From contig CAWCQU010000002.1 in the NCBI GenBank assembly GCA_963797765.1, forward strand, positions 1,240,001-1,304,000: a stretch of 64,000 nucleotides of DNA, in the 5' to 3' direction. This stretch comes from JBGPTK01 sp963797765 (lineage in GTDB: Bacteria > Acidobacteriota > Terriglobia > Acidiferrales > UBA7541). The notes below the pieces were generated by a model. It saw only the letters and a list, made by a program, of their open reading frames with translations, was not told the origin of the DNA and did no database searches. Of this stretch, positions 32,471 to 41,024 are shown piece by piece (within the stretch, counting starts at the first letter, position 1; the number at the start of each line of letters is the position of its first letter). The translations under genes and the position numbers were made by a program.

Positions 32471-34213
32471 TCATCGCGTTCCCGCGCTTCCCGGATATTC
32501 GCGCGATCCGCCGGGATTTCCGCGCCGGTTCCCTTCACCAGAAGACCGGTCGGATTTCGTTCCATTCGCAAATTGAAACGCGCCAAGATCGATGTTGGTT
32601 TTTTGCGACCTTGCCAGTCCGTCGAAATCGGTTGGGATGCCGGGATTCGTTCCGGCTGCAACTGCGGGGCTTGCGGCGGTGAGGTGGAAATCATGACCGG
32701 CGGCATTCACAAAATGCGGATCGGTGTCGATATTTCCTGAAAGAAAAGCAGGCCCCGCTTCGGCACCGAGAAACAAATTGTGCGAGCCGTGAATCAGGGA
32801 AGTGCCGCTATCGGCGCTGAAATATTTTTCGCCGGGCAGCGCCACGATAATGTTGTTCTCAAGTTCGAGAGTCATCTCGGGCGAAGTTTCGGGATTGCCA
32901 CCCGCGATTGCGCCGGAATCGTTGTTGCGGCGCGAGCCGCAGTTGTAAAAAGTGTTGTTCCAGATCTGCACCGCGCCTTTTCCGGGGACGCCGCTGTTCA
33001 CTGTTCCGGGAACATAAATACCGGCATAGTCGGATTCATCGTCCGCGGGATCAGGGCCGGTGCCCGCGTCGTAAATAATATTGTTGTAGGCGATCACCGC
33101 GCCTTTCGAGGGGTCGACCGTGGCGAAATTGATCGCGTCGCAGCGCGTATCGTGAATCAGGTTGTCGTGGACAAGCAGGTCGAATTGATTGAACCCATCG
33201 CGATGCTCCATCGAGGTGGGGCTGGAATGGAATTGAATCGCGCGGCAGGCTTTATTGTTGGTGATTACGTTCCAGCCGGCGTCAATGTGGTTTGAATCGG
33301 TGCTGAAGTAGACGGCGTGATATTGCTTCGAGGGGCTGGGCTTCACGTCGACGCTCACGTCGTGCACATTGTTTCCATAGAATTTCAAATCCTGCGACCG
33401 GGAGGCTTCAAAGCAGGCATCGCTTCCGTCGCCGTGGGGACAGGAAAAATCATTTCCAATCACGCGCCAGCCGGTGGTTCCGTAACCCGGCGCGCCTCCC
33501 AGGCCCATGGACGCGTAGCGGCCGCGCACCGTAAGGCCCGCGAACACCCAGTAATCGGGATGAATGGTCAAATTGGGCACGCGGATTCCGACATCGGGAG
33601 ATTCCGTGGTTGCTATCGTTACGTGCGCGCCGGGATAAGCCACGATGGCCATGGGCTTTTCTTTCGTTCCTCCGGAATCAATGGAAAGCGCGGCCGAATA
33701 ATTTTCTTCTCCAGTTTGCGTCACGCCGTCCATCGCATAGGTTATGTCGCCAGGCTTCATCGAATTCTTCGCGTGCACCAGGCTTTTCCAGGGATGTTCA
33801 AAACTTCCGCCGCTTGATCCGCCACTCACGGCCACAAAGAAAATCCGGCCGGGCCGGACTTCGAACGGGACTCCATTGCTGGCGGCAAATCCGTCGCGGT
33901 GCAGCACGATTTCGCCGGAGCGGGCGTCGGCGCCCAACTGGAAGCTGATTCGCTGATCCGTCCAGAGGAGGTAACGGGCGGCCAGACCGTTGCCGATGGT
34001 TACCGTCGAAGCGCCCTGCGCGCTTCCGAAATTTTTTCCCCAAACCGTCACGATCGCGCCTTGATTGCCTTCGCCGCCGCTATTTGGGCCGCTGACCAGA
34101 TCGGAATAGAAAATTCTTGGCGGAGCGGATTGCGCCCCGGCGCGCAGCGACGACACCGCGGCGAATATCGCCAGGGCGAACAACACCGAAAGCATCTTTC
34201 TTCCACTCGACAC
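32471..34213 (-). CDS. Secreted TIG plus right-handed beta-helix protein (paralogue B)
   Basis: The 580-residue protein starts at GTG 34213 (GGAG 8-9 nt upstream) or ATG 34195. Signal peptide (LFALAIFAAVSSLRAGA), TIG domain (VTVWGKNFGSAQGASTVTIGN) and beta-helix (LKFYGNNVHDVSV, VHDNLIHDTRCDAINFATVDPSKG, YNNIIYDAG) follow the order of paralogue A. Shared stretches such as CDxxNFATVDPSKG show tandem duplication. It ends in a basic/Gly-rich tail. The 123 nt between the two genes holds no strong terminator, so they may be co-transcribed. Confidence 0.85.
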   Translation of the reverse strand: MSSGRKMLSVLFALAIFAAVSSLRAGAQSAPPRIFYSDLVSGPNSGGEGNQGAIVTVWGKNFGSAQGASTVTIGNGLAARYLLWTDQRISFQLGADARSGEIVLHRDGFAASNGVPFEVRPGRIFFVAVSGGSSGGSFEHPWKSLVHAKNSMKPGDITYAMDGVTQTGEENYSAALSIDSGGTKEKPMAIVAYPGAHVTIATTESPDVGIRVPNLTIHPDYWVFAGLTVRGRYASMGLGGAPGYGTTGWRVIGNDFSCPHGDGSDACFEASRSQDLKFYGNNVHDVSVDVKPSPSKQYHAVYFSTDSNHIDAGWNVITNNKACRAIQFHSSPTSMEHRDGFNQFDLLVHDNLIHDTRCDAINFATVDPSKGAVIAYNNIIYDAGTGPDPADDESDYAGIYVPGTVNSGVPGKGAVQIWNNTFYNCGSRRNNDSGAIAGGNPETSPEMTLELENNIIVALPGEKYFSADSGTSLIHGSHNLFLGAEAGPAFLSGNIDTDPHFVNAAGHDFHLTAASPAVAAGTNPGIPTDFDGLARSQKTNIDLGAFQFANGTKSDRSSGEGNRRGNPGGSREYPGSAGTR

Positions 34214-34884
34214 TTAAGAATCTCCAATGCATGGCTTGCCTGGGGCCTGGGTCTGCTTGCACTACCAGCACTACAATCGGAAATTCAGGAAAACGGCGTA
34301 GCGTTTCGGGCCGAACCAAATTGCTGGTAAGCCGCAATTTGGCGAAGCGTTTCTGCTGCCGTACCGCTGCCGGTTAAGCGGCGTCGCGCGTTCCATTTGG
34401 CGCGGGAAGGAGTTCGATGAGCCGAGCGAACCAACCGCACCATGCGCTGTCCGTGAACGTGCGATACGCGATCCTGAAAATCAATTTTTTGAGCTGGGAT
34501 ACCGCGCCGGGAGAAGGGACTGTCGGCGGGAAAGGGTAGTTTCATACTAGCGGAGAGGATGTCCGCCGCACAGCCTGCAAATTCAATGTGTGTCCTGACG
34601 TGCATCAAAGTCCCGGCGAACTCGGCTCCGCGCTCCGCGAACTTTGCGGTAACTTTCATCCTTTCCATCATATGACTTCGCTTTTGGGCGAAACACTTGG
34701 CCCAACGGCCCTGTGTCCCGAATGAGATAACTGTACTTAAGAGCAGGTGGGGACCGGAACGGCGCGCGCATGAAAGCAAAACCTTCAGCCGCTTCTCAGG
34801 GGAGTGCGTAAATTTGCCAACGCATGGGTGAGGCTGGGAGGATTTAGCACCTTCCGGCCATTGCAACCGGGACCGTTTGATTCA
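34214..34884. other. Gene-free region
   Basis: About 670 nt lie between the beta-helix gene and the toxin-antitoxin promoter. A 193-residue minus-strand frame (34285-34866) exists but looks like non-coding translation, with no domain, no Shine-Dalgarno sequence and irregular composition. No repeat or mobile element ends were seen. Confidence 0.5.
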
Positions 34885-34949
34885 TTGACGCACGCGATCT
34901 TTCGATCGTACACTATTCATGTACAAGATGTACCTATGACATGTACAAG
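34885..34949 (+). promoter_or_regulatory. Promoter and operator-like repeats of the toxin-antitoxin pair
   Basis: TTGACG (34885-34890) and TACACT (34909-34914) form a sigma-70-like promoter with an 18-nt spacer. CATGTACAAG occurs at 34918 and again at 34940, exactly 22 bp apart, and a further GTAC lies between, giving two face-aligned sites just after the transcription start. This suits autorepression by the antitoxin. Confidence 0.55.
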
Positions 34950-34961
34950 GGGACATTTGCC

Positions 34962-35285
34962 ATGAAGGCATTGGCACTGACGCGGCCGGAAAGACATAAG
35001 GTTAATCGCTCCGAGCTACGAAAGAACCAGAGTGCGACGCTCCGGCTGGCTCGCGGCACTCAAGTGGTGGTTATCTCCGCCACCCATGAAGAGGACGAAA
35101 AGTTGCTGCTGGACAAGAAATATTTTGAGGAGCTGCTTCAGCGATTGCGTTCCGTCGTGGAAACACTCGAGATCGCGTCCGATCGGAAACTGTCCCAGCA
35201 AATTTTGGGCGCCGCCGGAAATCTCGAGGAGAACACTCGTCTCGGCAAGCTGCATTCGTTTGAGCAGGCGTTTGGGAAGGATTAA
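34962..35285 (+). CDS. Type II antitoxin, Phd/YefM-like
   Basis: The 107-residue protein (ATG 34962 with AAGGGG at 9 nt; ATG 34941 would overlap the operator repeat) has the Phd/YefM-like pattern VNRSELRKNQSATLRLARGTQVVVISA...LLLDKKYFEELLQRL, then a helical tail that should wrap the toxin. The toxin starts immediately after its stop. The gene is isolated from the EPS genes on either side. Confidence 0.8.
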   Translation: MKALALTRPERHKVNRSELRKNQSATLRLARGTQVVVISATHEEDEKLLLDKKYFEELLQRLRSVVETLEIASDRKLSQQILGAAGNLEENTRLGKLHSFEQAFGKD

Positions 35286-35630
35286 TTGTACCGCTCAAAG
35301 TTTACGGACGAGGCCCTGCAAAACATCAGGAAGCTTCCCAAAGGCGTGAAGAATTCCCTGAAAAGGGAATTTCAAAAAAAGATCCATGTGAACCCCACCG
35401 AATGCTCGGAACCACTTACGGGAATACTGGAAGGTTTTCGTAGTTTCCATTTTGGCAACTACCGGGTGGTCTATCGCGTGTTCGAGGATATTCACACCGT
35501 TTCGGTGGTAGGAATCGGCAAGAAGGATAAGAAACACCAAACAGAGCTGTATAAGCGTCTGGAAAGACTGGCGCAAACTGGAAAATTGGCAGCGGCGGTG
35601 TTGGAAACTTACCGATCGATTTCGCGTTAG
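35286..35630 (+). CDS. RelE/ParE-family toxin
   Basis: The 114-residue protein begins at a TTG directly after the antitoxin TAA, with AAGGA 6 nt upstream. FTDEALQNIRKLPKGVKNSLKREF, LEGFRSFHFGNYRVVYRVFED and VSVVGIGKKDKKHQTELYKRL are the typical helix, strand and C-terminal segments of the RelE/ParE fold. Whether it cuts ribosome-bound mRNA or poisons gyrase cannot be told. A C-terminal helical extension of about 20 residues is longer than usual. Confidence 0.85.
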   Translation: MYRSKFTDEALQNIRKLPKGVKNSLKREFQKKIHVNPTECSEPLTGILEGFRSFHFGNYRVVYRVFEDIHTVSVVGIGKKDKKHQTELYKRLERLAQTGKLAAAVLETYRSISR

Positions 35631-35722
35631 CTGGCGCGGAACGGAACCAGTGACGTGTGAAAAATCCACAATTACGAATCTTGGTGATGTCTTGCGCAAT
35701 CAAGGTAATGAGGGCCCAAATC

Positions 35723-36748
35723 TTACACCGAGGTTGAGCCGGCGGGTTTGGTTACGTTGGCGTTTCGTTCGCCCTGGCCAATCCAGTTTTTTAGATCGAG
35801 CAAGCAAAGCGCTCGCGCGATTCCATACGTCAGGTAAAGCACGAGCATGGCGGGAAGATGTTTCAGCGGTTTGCCATTCTTAATTCCCTGGGCGGAGAGC
35901 AATGCAGGAGGCAACAGGATGGCCGCCACGGAACCCACCAGAAGCGCGGCTCCCCAACCGGCCACGGCAACCCCCAATCCAGCAATCAAACCGAAAATTG
36001 CAGCGAGAGTCCAGATCGCAAAAATGACGGCGCGTAGGTTGGCGAGCGAGGGAAGATTTCGCAGAAAGACGCGGAACGTATGCGTGCCGTGCCAACGCTG
36101 TTTCCGATAAAAATCAGAAAGTCTTACCGGCACACGCAAGTGCACCACCGCAATTGCCGGAATCGCCAGAATTTTGAATCCGGCGGAGTGCACGCGAAAA
36201 CAAAATTCACAGTCTTCGTTGGTTTCGAGCGAGCCGTCGTAACCACCCACCCGCAAAAACACCTCGCGGCTCACGGATAAATTCGCCGTACCCACGTAGC
36301 CCACTTCGCCGCGCTTTTCGCGCCCACGCCAGAACCAGATGCGCGAAACCCACGAAGCGTCTGCGGGCATCAGCATCTCTGCGCCAACCACTCCGGTGGT
36401 TTCGGTTCGCAAGGCGCTGGTGACGCCGGAGAGCCAATCTTCTTTTACCGTGCAATCGGCGTCGAGAAATGCGAAGACGTCTCCGGTTGCATCGGCAGCG
36501 CCCAAATTCCGTAATTCGGAAATGTGCACGCCGGGCTTTTGCAGAATCCGCAAGGGGAGCGCGGATGCGAATTGCTGGGCGATTTCGACGGTGCGATCCT
36601 GCGAGCCGTTGTCCACCAGGATCACCTCGAGCAATTCGCGGGGATACGAGAGTTGCGTGAGCGAAGTGAGGCATTGCGCGAGAAACTTTTCTTCATTTCG
36701 CGCTGGAATAATCACGGAAACCTTCACGGGATTTTCGGCGGAGGTCAT
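35723..36748 (-). CDS. GT2-family glycosyltransferase, last gene of the leftward operon
   Basis: The 341-residue protein has VSVIIPARNEEKFLAQCL, VDNGSQDRTVEIA and AFLDADCTVKEDWL (DxD) of GT-A family 2. YVGTANLSVSREVFLRVGGYDGSLETNEDCEFCFRV is the acceptor-side ED motif. Two or three membrane helices follow at about 230-310. It overlaps the GT4 gene upstream by 4 nt. It likely adds a sugar to the EPS repeat unit. Confidence 0.92.
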   Translation of the reverse strand: MTSAENPVKVSVIIPARNEEKFLAQCLTSLTQLSYPRELLEVILVDNGSQDRTVEIAQQFASALPLRILQKPGVHISELRNLGAADATGDVFAFLDADCTVKEDWLSGVTSALRTETTGVVGAEMLMPADASWVSRIWFWRGREKRGEVGYVGTANLSVSREVFLRVGGYDGSLETNEDCEFCFRVHSAGFKILAIPAIAVVHLRVPVRLSDFYRKQRWHGTHTFRVFLRNLPSLANLRAVIFAIWTLAAIFGLIAGLGVAVAGWGAALLVGSVAAILLPPALLSAQGIKNGKPLKHLPAMLVLYLTYGIARALCLLDLKNWIGQGERNANVTKPAGSTSV

Positions 36749-37941
36749 TTGCGGAGCCCTCCGGCGGTAAATTCGGCGGCGGGCGCGGGCGGAGCGGCCT
36801 CCGCATTTGGCTGGCGTAATTTTTCAACGGAGGCGCGCGCGGGCGAAACTTCTTCAAATATATCCAAGTATTTGCGCGCCATCGCCTGTGAGGAGAATTG
36901 CTGCTCCACCAGGTTGCGTGCGGCTCGCGCAAGGCGCGCTGCATCCGCCGGATCGCCGAGCAACCGCTCGATCGCACTGCGCAATCCCGCCACATCGCCG
37001 ACGTCAATTAATAGCCCCGTCTCCTGGTGGCGAATGATTCGCGGGATGCCTCCCACGCGAGTTGCTATGATGGCGCGCTCCGCCGCCATCGCTTCCAGCA
37101 GCGACATTGGCAACCCCTCGTTCAGCGATGGAAGCACAACCAAGTCCAGCGCCTGAAGGATGTCCGGCACATCACTGCGGCTGCCGGCAAAAATCACGCG
37201 GTCCGCGATGGCAAGCTCTTTTGCCAGGTTCTCGAGTTCCGCTTGCATTGGGCCGTCGCCGATAAACACGATCGCTGAATCCGGAAAGCGTTCAAACGCT
37301 CCCTGCGCAGCGCGCAAGAGAACGTCCGGGCCTTTCTGCACCACCAGCCGACCAATCATTCCGATCAACTTACGATTGCCTTTTGCGATTTCTTTTGCGA
37401 ATGCGGACGGCTTCGGCAGAAATCGTCCTAGGTCGACGCCATTTTCGATCGTAACCAGTCGATTCTGCTTCACGCCGGAGGCGAGCAACTTCTGTTCGAC
37501 CGTCTCAGACACCGCGATCACGCGTGAAAACCGGGAAAGTGCGAAACGGTCCAGGTGCGCATAGATCTGAAGCGAGCGGCTCTGATTGGTCCAGTTGTGG
37601 CAAGTACCGGTAAGAGGAATTCCCGAGCGGCGAAATGCGGCGTAGCCGTAGATGTCCGCTTTGTATCCGTGAGTGTGGACCACGTCCACGCCGCGCAGCC
37701 GCGCAAAATTCCGCAAGCCGCGCACGGCTTTTCGATCGAAACGTCCGCGGCAGGGAAAAATTTCGACGGAAAGGCCAGCCTGGCGGGCGCGATCCGCTAT
37801 TTCAAGATTGGGGCTCTGCTCATTTTCAAAAGCGCCCACCACAACCTCGCAGCCCAGATCACGAAGCGCCTGCGAAAGCGTCAGCAAGACGCTTTCCGCG
37901 CCATAAAATCCGCCGCTGCTGATCAGTTCGAGGACGCGCAT
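36745..37941 (-). CDS. GT4-family glycosyltransferase
   Basis: The 398-residue GT-B enzyme has MRVLELISSGGFYGAESVLL (N-terminal loop), IGMIGRLVVQKGPDVLLRA and VVLPSLNEGLPMSLLEAMAAERAIIATRVGGIP (donor site). The start region resembles that of the GT4 at 19781 (GAESxL), suggesting related acceptors. It is third in a four-gene operon, 35 nt after the deacetylase and overlapping the GT2 gene by 4 nt. Confidence 0.92.
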   Translation of the reverse strand: MRVLELISSGGFYGAESVLLTLSQALRDLGCEVVVGAFENEQSPNLEIADRARQAGLSVEIFPCRGRFDRKAVRGLRNFARLRGVDVVHTHGYKADIYGYAAFRRSGIPLTGTCHNWTNQSRSLQIYAHLDRFALSRFSRVIAVSETVEQKLLASGVKQNRLVTIENGVDLGRFLPKPSAFAKEIAKGNRKLIGMIGRLVVQKGPDVLLRAAQGAFERFPDSAIVFIGDGPMQAELENLAKELAIADRVIFAGSRSDVPDILQALDLVVLPSLNEGLPMSLLEAMAAERAIIATRVGGIPRIIRHQETGLLIDVGDVAGLRSAIERLLGDPADAARLARAARNLVEQQFSSQAMARKYLDIFEEVSPARASVEKLRQPNAEAAPPAPAAEFTAGGLRK

Positions 37942-37976
37942 GGAAATGTTTCAAGGCTGGCGGGCGATGCTTTCGC

Positions 37977-38801
37977 TCAGGCCATGTCTCTGGGCTCGTC
38001 GCGGCCCATGAAGCGGGACCACAGCCGGTGATAAATCTTGTCACCCAGAATCTGTTTGACCATTTGCTTGGCCTGGTATTTGGCGCGCTCGGTGTGAAGA
38101 GGCGCGCCGTCGAGCGTTAATTTTTTCTCCAGCCCTTCGCCATCCATAGTGCTGCGAATCGTTAACCTGCCGAACAGCATCACGCCTGACCGCATGCCCG
38201 GAACGATCCACGGGTCGGAAGTGTAGACGCGCCGGTAACCGGCGCGAGCACATCCTTCCAGAACGCGGCGGTCCCAGCGGCCATAGGGAATGGAGATCGC
38301 GTCCACTCGCATCCCGAGATTTTCTTCGATCGTTTCGCGCGAACGGCGCAATTCCGTATCGAGATCGGAATCGGAGCAGCCGGGCAGCCGGCGATGCGAC
38401 CAGGTATGCGATTGCATTTCATGGCCCATGGAGACCATTTCGCGCGCCTGTTGCCAGGTCATCGTCTGCGGGCGCTTTCCCACATCGCTTCCCACCAGGA
38501 AGAAAATAGCCTTCTGTCCGTGCTTTTCAAGCAACTCCGGCGCAAAGCGATAATTGGAAATGTGGCCGTCGTCAAATGTCACCATGGGGACCACAATTCC
38601 CCTGGGCGCCTTTTTGCGCAGACGGTCGAGCATCTCGAGATGCTGATCGAGTTCTCCGCAACTGATCCGGTAAATGTCGGTGGAATGCTCGGGCTCGATT
38701 TCGTGATAAGTGATGGCGCACGGCCGCGCGTCCGTGGGAATGGCGAAATCGATAGAAGCCCCGGCCGGCGATGGATTTTTTTCCGTCACTGCGGTTTGCA
38801 T
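37977..38801 (-). CDS. Polysaccharide deacetylase family protein
   Basis: With the ATG at 38801 (274 aa) the gene begins 1 nt after the stop of the upstream deacetylase. NodB motifs: AITYHEIEPEHST, PMVTFDDGHISNYRFA (catalytic and metal Asp), MQSHTWSHRRLPG (H-x3-H) and ISIPYGRWDRR. There is no signal peptide, so it is probably cytosolic or released with the operon partners. The longer ORF to 38891 lies within the previous gene. Confidence 0.9.
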   Translation of the reverse strand: MQTAVTEKNPSPAGASIDFAIPTDARPCAITYHEIEPEHSTDIYRISCGELDQHLEMLDRLRKKAPRGIVVPMVTFDDGHISNYRFAPELLEKHGQKAIFFLVGSDVGKRPQTMTWQQAREMVSMGHEMQSHTWSHRRLPGCSDSDLDTELRRSRETIEENLGMRVDAISIPYGRWDRRVLEGCARAGYRRVYTSDPWIVPGMRSGVMLFGRLTIRSTMDGEGLEKKLTLDGAPLHTERAKYQAKQMVKQILGDKIYHRLWSRFMGRDEPRDMA

Positions 38802-38802
38802 C

Positions 38803-39738
38803 CTAGGCCCTGCCTTCTTCGGATTTATGAAGAACTCTGCCGGCCGCGGAAACCGACGCGCATTCTTCCGGCGTTTCCAGCGGCACCGCACCTTCCGCCT
38901 GCAGCAAATCGCGGAACGATTGAAACGAATGATTCTTCAAAAGCGAAGCCACGCGGCTCTGCATTTGCGAAAGGTTGGTGTAATGGCGAAAGCGCGATTT
39001 CAATTTATCCTTGATTCTTGGCTGCTCCGGATCCACTTCCCAGGGATGAAAATACACCACCACGCGCTGGCGGTCTTTCTGTTCGAAGTGGCGGAACACC
39101 CATTCGGTATAGGCATACGGAAAAATCCGCAGGTAGCCTCCGCCAGCGGCGGGGAAATTCATTCCGCCAAATCGCACGGTTGCGGGAGGAAATTCGCGAA
39201 GCGTCATACCATTGCCGCATTTCAGGGTGTAGGGAAACCTTTTTGCCCCGGGCACGCCGTAAAGATCGTGTTGGATGGGATAGATGCTCGAATCGTATTG
39301 GAATCCTTCTTCGGCGAGGATGTCCAGCGCCCACAGGCAGTCCTTGGTGATTGACCAGGTGGGAGCGCGATATCCCAGCACACGCGCGCCGGAGATTTGT
39401 TCGATCACATCGCGGGCCCGGCGAGTATCTTCGCGAAACACTTCCGGAGTCAGGCTGTAAACCGTCCGGTGCCAGTAACTGTGGCAAGCCAGTTCGTGCC
39501 CGCGTGAATGGGCGTCGCGGACCAGATCCGGGAAGCGCTCCGCCACCCAACCCATGAAGAAGAATGTGGCCTTGGCATTGTGCTGGTCGAAGAGATCGAG
39601 GACGCGGCGGGTATTGTCCACCACTCGGGATGGCCAAGTGGGCCATGAATCGCGAGTCACCGAGCCTGCGAAGGCCTCTACCTGGAAGTAGTCTTCCACG
39701 TCGACGCTTAAAATATGCCGCAAGTGATAGGGATCCAT
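38803..39738 (-). CDS. Polysaccharide deacetylase, PEP-CTERM locus (XrtA-associated) subfamily
   Basis: The 311-residue protein carries signature segments of this subfamily: HILSVDVEDYFQVEAFAG, ATFFFMGWVAERFPDLV, ELACHSYWHRTVYSLTP, GYRAPTWSITKD, GGMNFPAAGGGYLRIFPY and VVYFHPWEVDPEQPRI. A 25-residue extension follows the usual end. It heads a leftward operon with a second deacetylase and two glycosyltransferases. Its presence with the XrtA-type export genes identifies the locus type even though no exosortase is in the window. Confidence 0.95.
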   Translation of the reverse strand: MDPYHLRHILSVDVEDYFQVEAFAGSVTRDSWPTWPSRVVDNTRRVLDLFDQHNAKATFFFMGWVAERFPDLVRDAHSRGHELACHSYWHRTVYSLTPEVFREDTRRARDVIEQISGARVLGYRAPTWSITKDCLWALDILAEEGFQYDSSIYPIQHDLYGVPGAKRFPYTLKCGNGMTLREFPPATVRFGGMNFPAAGGGYLRIFPYAYTEWVFRHFEQKDRQRVVVYFHPWEVDPEQPRIKDKLKSRFRHYTNLSQMQSRVASLLKNHSFQSFRDLLQAEGAVPLETPEECASVSAAGRVLHKSEEGRA

Positions 39739-40066
39739 CTGGAAAGTTACCTTCCCGTTTCAGGTACAAGCAAAACGTTTGGTGGTCCGGTTCGATGGTT
39801 CGAGAGCTTCTTCGCCTAAGATAGAATATACAAATCCCGGCCGCGACCACGGAAAAAAACCAGGCGAATTGCCTACTCGTAACGCCTCCCGCTCAGTTTT
39901 GGGATGATTCCGATCTGGAAAAACTAGACTGTCGGTTCCTTTTCCGCCGAAAGCCCCCATCGGTATCGAATAGCCTCTCGCAAGGTCGGTCTGAATTTGC
40001 AACGACGCAAACGAGGCACGAACTCAAGCGAAACTCTTTAGCCTGCAAAGACGGCGGCCGAATCGG
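39739..40066. other. Intergenic region, probable promoter of the leftward operon
   Basis: No gene is seen. GGAAGG 11 nt before the deacetylase ATG is its likely Shine-Dalgarno sequence. An AT-rich stretch around 39816-39834 (TATATTCTATCTTAG on the minus strand) could hold a -10 element. No TGG-N10-GC element with correct spacing was found on the minus strand, unlike the rightward EPS genes. Confidence 0.35.
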
Positions 40067-40369
40067 TTACTTTTCGAGGCGAATCAACTTCTTTCGCAGA
40101 TAGATGGCGCTGATCAGCAGGCCAAACCCCATCAGAAATAGTCCTCCAGCCTCTGGAACGCTAATGGAGCCTGCCACCGGAATCTGGGCGGAGCTTGTCT
40201 GCACGGAAACAGTTTGAACGCGGGCAGTGGACGTTGCAGTCGAACTCACGGACGCGACCGAACTCTGCGGAGCTGCTTGCCCGCGGTCAGCGGACACGTG
40301 GTTCGGGCTGAATGCAATAATTCCAGCGATTCCGGTTAGAAGAATAAAGGGTAGAAGGGCCTTCTTCAT
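40067..40369 (-). CDS. Small PEP-CTERM-like secreted protein
   Basis: The ATG at 40369 (GGGAG 7 nt upstream) gives 100 residues. Signal peptide MKKALLPFILLTGIAGIIAF is followed by a Ser/Thr/Gln-rich linker (about 30-70) with no folded domain. The C-terminus has SVPEAGGLFLMGFGLLISAIY and ends in the basic tail LRKKLIRLEK, the three-part layout of PEP-CTERM sorting signals with PEA in place of PEP. It would be a substrate of an exosortase encoded elsewhere. A sigma-54 promoter lies 59 nt upstream. The longer frame to 40444 reads through that promoter. Confidence 0.8.
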   Translation of the reverse strand: MKKALLPFILLTGIAGIIAFSPNHVSADRGQAAPQSSVASVSSTATSTARVQTVSVQTSSAQIPVAGSISVPEAGGLFLMGFGLLISAIYLRKKLIRLEK

Positions 40370-40427
40370 CAAGAGCTCCCGTTGGTCTGACATAAGAAAC
40401 ATTTTTCTCAACTTGCGCTGTAGATAT

Positions 40428-40443
40428 GGCAATTGATCTGCCA
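40428..40443 (-). promoter_or_regulatory. Sigma-54 promoter TGGCAGATCAATTGCC
   Basis: On the minus strand TGGCA and TTGCC are at exact -24/-12 spacing, 59 nt before the PEP-CTERM-like gene. A TTGGGA-N5-TCCCAA inverted repeat (40445-40461) abuts it upstream. Confidence 0.7.
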
Positions 40444-40444
40444 T

Positions 40445-41024
40445 TTGGGAAAAACTCCCAATCTAAAGAAAATAGGACTCTTACAGAAAATCGGTCATCT
40501 TGTTCCCTTCGGCAGAGGAAAAAGCACGGCTATTTGTGGTACTCGGGTACCCCTGGGATGCTTCGAAACAAGCAAATTTTGACTGGGGCAATTGTCCCGG
40601 TGGGTTTTCCAAATCGCCTGTGTTTGAATTTGAAACAGGGCATTCTCCAAGCAATGGCAGTGAAAAAATATTTGTTGGCAGTAGCGACGAACGCAAGGGA
40701 ACTGGCCCGTCCCAAATTTTCGCGCGGCGGAGAGGGTGCGAGTTGGACGGAAAAAAAACTGGTAGTCCCTTTTGGAATTCTACTTCAAGCCTCAGTTGCG
40801 GAGTTGTGCACAGAGTTTTGCTTCTATCCTTGCGCATTCTTGCATGCGGAGCTAATTCTTAATGTAAGGGAGAGTGCGAGAAGACCGTCTATCCTGGCCT
40901 GAACCGTTCACGCGAGTCATTCGAGTGCGCACCGGTTTCGCTGGTTGGGATAGGTAGCCAACTTGTCTTTCTTTCGATCCCCGCGCAGAACGATCTGCCC
41001 GGCGGAGCTTTTTCAAATTTCACG
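40445..41024. other. Intergenic region between divergent genes
   Basis: Several overlapping frames of 60-158 residues exist on both strands, but none has a Shine-Dalgarno sequence, domain or coding-like composition. TTGGCAGT-type sequence occurs twice near 40652 and 40675. A TTCCC...GGAAA arrangement at 40503-40520 could be an upstream activating site for the PEP-CTERM-like gene. No promoter for the acetyltransferase was found. Confidence 0.35.

Noticed and set aside
34285..34866. 193-residue minus-strand frame
   Set aside because: No Shine-Dalgarno sequence, no domain, erratic composition; it is treated as non-coding.
40426..40902. 158-residue plus-strand frame and overlapping frames on both strands
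   Set aside because: It starts inside the sigma-54 promoter of the divergent PEP-CTERM-like gene; several frames of similar length overlap and none looks like protein.
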